Assembly: GCA_039028315.1 (NCBI GenBank)
Contig: JBCCIH010000114.1
Coordinates: forward strand, 1-7,828
Direction of reading: 5' to 3'
DNA length: 7,828 nt
Origin: Thermodesulfobacteriota bacterium
GTDB lineage: Bacteria > Desulfobacterota_D > UBA1144 > Nemesobacterales > UBA2774
Below the pieces are notes generated by a model. It had not been told where the DNA came from, searched no databases, and saw nothing but the letters and a program-made list of their open reading frames with translations. The position numbers and the translations under genes are program-made. Below are positions 7,201 through 7,828 of the stretch, piece after piece. Each line of letters begins with the position of its first letter. Position 1 is the first letter of the stretch.

Positions 7201-7642
7201 CAAAAGCGGATCGGGCATATTTGGCAACCTAGTGCTTGAAGATATGAAAGGATCTGTTGAAGTGGTTATTTTTGACAAGCTTCTACGAAAAACCCGTGAT
7301 CTATTAGAGGGAAGGGTTGAGCCAATAGTAATTAAGGGCATGCTGGAGCCAAATGAGGACCAGGTGAAACTCAGAGCCCTTGATATCATATCGCTCAAGA
7401 GCGTAAGAAACGGCTCAACAGTTCACATAAGCTTTGATAAAGAATCCTCGACGCGAGACTACTTTGAGAAACTAAAGGATATATTGGACAAATACCCCGG
7501 CAGTGCTCAGGTCCAAGTACACATAAATACAAATGATGGAGAATCAGTTCTTGAAGTTGGTGATTATCAGGTAGATGTTCAGGATAAATTTATATATGAT
7601 GTAGAAAAGCTTTTAGGTGAGGGAGCGCTTAGGTTAATTTAG
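4211..7642 (+). CDS. dnaE: DNA polymerase III alpha subunit DnaE with intact PHP domain
   Basis: DnaE is the catalytic subunit of the chromosomal replicase. The 1143-residue length is typical of the DnaE1 class. The PHP domain (about 5-275) keeps all nine expected metal ligands: H9, H11, D18, H43, E68, H86 or H87, C137, D204 and H206. This fits an active PHP nuclease as in Thermus and Mycobacterium, and differs from E. coli, where several are lost. The polymerase core has GPGRGSAAGSLV (359-370), PDIDIDF (400-406, catalytic D401 and D403) and VKFDFLGLKTL (553-563, D556), then YRPGPLDSGM and SFNKSHSTAYA. A helix-hairpin-helix region lies near 825-885. QHSLF (913-917) matches the beta-clamp binding motif. 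An OB fold (about 983-1062) and a C-terminal domain follow. HxH at residues 9-11 fixes the start closely. No terminator follows; the next gene converges at 3 nt. Confidence 0.98.
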   Translation: MSDGFVHLHLHSQYSLLDGAIKFEDLFPQAKEFGMQAIALTDHGNLFGAYDFYKKAKETGIKPIIGCEIYVTPKINPDNPSEGKTHHLTVLSMDQKGYQNLSRLVTTAYFDGFYRRPRVDHELLDKHNEGLIVLSGCLNSELSQAIFSKGVKGALDVAAMYREIFGDRYYLEVQATGLPEQKRVNKKVKEVGENLNIPIVATNDCHFLHKEDTKPHDALLCIQTGSSIADENRFKFQGDQYYLKSEKEMMGDLEGFEDAIKRTGEVAKRCNFEFEQTGYKLPEYKVEGDKSLDEYMLELSRQKLQEKIKEGLIPEEKFDEYSERLETELKIILEMGFSGYFLVVSDFINYAKSNGIPVGPGRGSAAGSLVAYVLGITEVDPIPYNLIFERFLNPERITMPDIDIDFCGEGRDEVIRYVTEKYGSDKVAQIGTFGTMSAKAVVKDVGRVLGIPYADVDKVSKLIPSFRGKVFSIERALKEVKELRDLIKSSPDLQEMIELAKPLENMVRHSSTHAAGIVIANEPLADHIPLYKGSKDEIVTQFDMNSIEELGFVKFDFLGLKTLTVINKALNLIKDNYDSDKWVDIDRIALDDKKVYKLLTTGRTRGIFQIESSGMKDVLNKLQPTQFEDLIALLALYRPGPLDSGMVDDFIKRKHGKQKIQFPLEELKEILNDTYGLFVYQEQIMQTASAVAEYSLGEADLLRRAMGKKKPEEMKAQRDRFLKGAKQKGISDKKAKELFDTMEKFAEYSFNKSHSTAYALITYQTAYLKAHFPAEFMAALLSVETGNTDKVIASITECKQMGIPVLAPDVNESMAGFTASNGKIRFGLAGIKNVGGSTVEAIIDAREQEGAFESIFNFCERVEGRRLNRRTFESLIKSGAFDSLGCHRACLIESVETLLSFISIKQKSSSDGQHSLFASNDSIAMPSLSDVDEWHENEVLASEMEVLGFYVTSHPMAKYASEMNGLSRLDTEALFEIKEKREVSIAGVVRSIVIKNTKSGSGIFGNLVLEDMKGSVEVVIFDKLLRKTRDLLEGRVEPIVIKGMLEPNEDQVKLRALDIISLKSVRNGSTVHISFDKESSTRDYFEKLKDILDKYPGSAQVQVHINTNDGESVLEVGDYQVDVQDKFIYDVEKLLGEGALRLI

Positions 7643-7645
7643 CTA

Positions 7646-7828
7646 TTATTTAGGGTAATTCTCTTGGATTACATTTTTTACTTTCTCTGGGTCATTTGTA
7701 ATAACAAAAACCTCTTGAACTGATGTGCCGCTTCTGGCAATAAGCTTTGCGCCGCTGACGGTACTGTACTGATAGCTTACGATCAAATTCTCACCCGGTG
7801 TTTTCCCTACCTTGATACGACCTGGGAT
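7646..7828 (-). CDS. Unrecognised protein, C-terminal 60 residues
   Basis: An open frame enters from the right edge on the minus strand and ends at TAA (7646-7648), with a second stop TAG directly after it. The 60 residues visible begin IPGRIKVGKTPGENLIVSYQ and end with FVITNDPEKVKNVIQENYPK. They look like real protein: mixed composition, alternating hydrophobic residues consistent with beta strands (NLIVSYQY, KLIARSG, EVFVIT), then a short charged helix. I do not recognise the family; a small secreted or periplasmic beta-rich domain is possible, but the N-terminus is outside the window. The gene converges on dnaE with only 3 nt between the stop codons. The frame is fairly sure and the function is unknown. 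Confidence 0.65.
   Translation of the reverse strand: MPGRIKVGKTPGENLIVSYQYSTVSGAKLIARSGTSVQEVFVITNDPEKVKNVIQENYPK

Noticed and set aside
7057..7398. Minus-strand 113-codon frame
   Set aside because: It is antisense to the OB-fold part of dnaE and its serine-rich product has no family features.

Overview
The window is a housekeeping stretch of a bacterial chromosome, moderately AT-rich by eye. It holds the 3' end of ftsZ, a four-gene leftward cluster ftsY-ribD-nadD-rsfS, a full-length dnaE running rightward, and the 3' end of an unrecognised leftward gene. I saw no mobile element, CRISPR array, tRNA, rRNA or phage signature. All genes look vertically inherited and intact. The organism is probably a Gram-negative-type bacterium outside the Gammaproteobacteria: DnaE keeps a full set of PHP metal ligands, unlike E. 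coli, and FtsY carries an N-terminal membrane anchor. A delta-proteobacterial or deep-branching candidate lineage (for example Dadabacteria-like) would fit, but this is a guess from protein character and not a placement.

Layout. Positions 2-292 (+) encode the C-terminal end of FtsZ. Positions 293-374 separate it from the convergent rsfS and contain an AT-rich palindrome and a weak hairpin. Positions 375-3956 (-) hold, in transcription order, ftsY (SRP receptor), ribD (riboflavin synthesis), nadD (NAD synthesis) and rsfS (ribosomal silencing factor). Gaps are 10 nt, 48 nt and a 4-nt ATAG overlap, so one operon is likely. Positions 3957-4210 are a divergent regulatory region with a candidate promoter for each direction, and each promoter overlaps a dyad. 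Positions 4211-7642 (+) encode DnaE. Positions 7646-7828 (-) are the last 60 codons of an unknown gene, which ends only 3 nt from the dnaE stop.

The genes do not form one pathway. They serve growth: division (FtsZ), membrane targeting of ribosomes (FtsY), cofactor synthesis (RibD, NadD), ribosome dormancy (RsfS) and replication (DnaE). The best item for a second look is rsfS. It has no ATG, GTG or TTG start at its conserved N-terminus. It appears to start at ATA, 7 nt after a good Shine-Dalgarno, and the overlap with the nadD stop codon means an ATG there would destroy that stop. Other points are a possible leaderless dnaE transcript, a membrane-anchored FtsY with a long acidic linker, and a very short FtsZ linker. 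I found no convincing novel multi-gene system.
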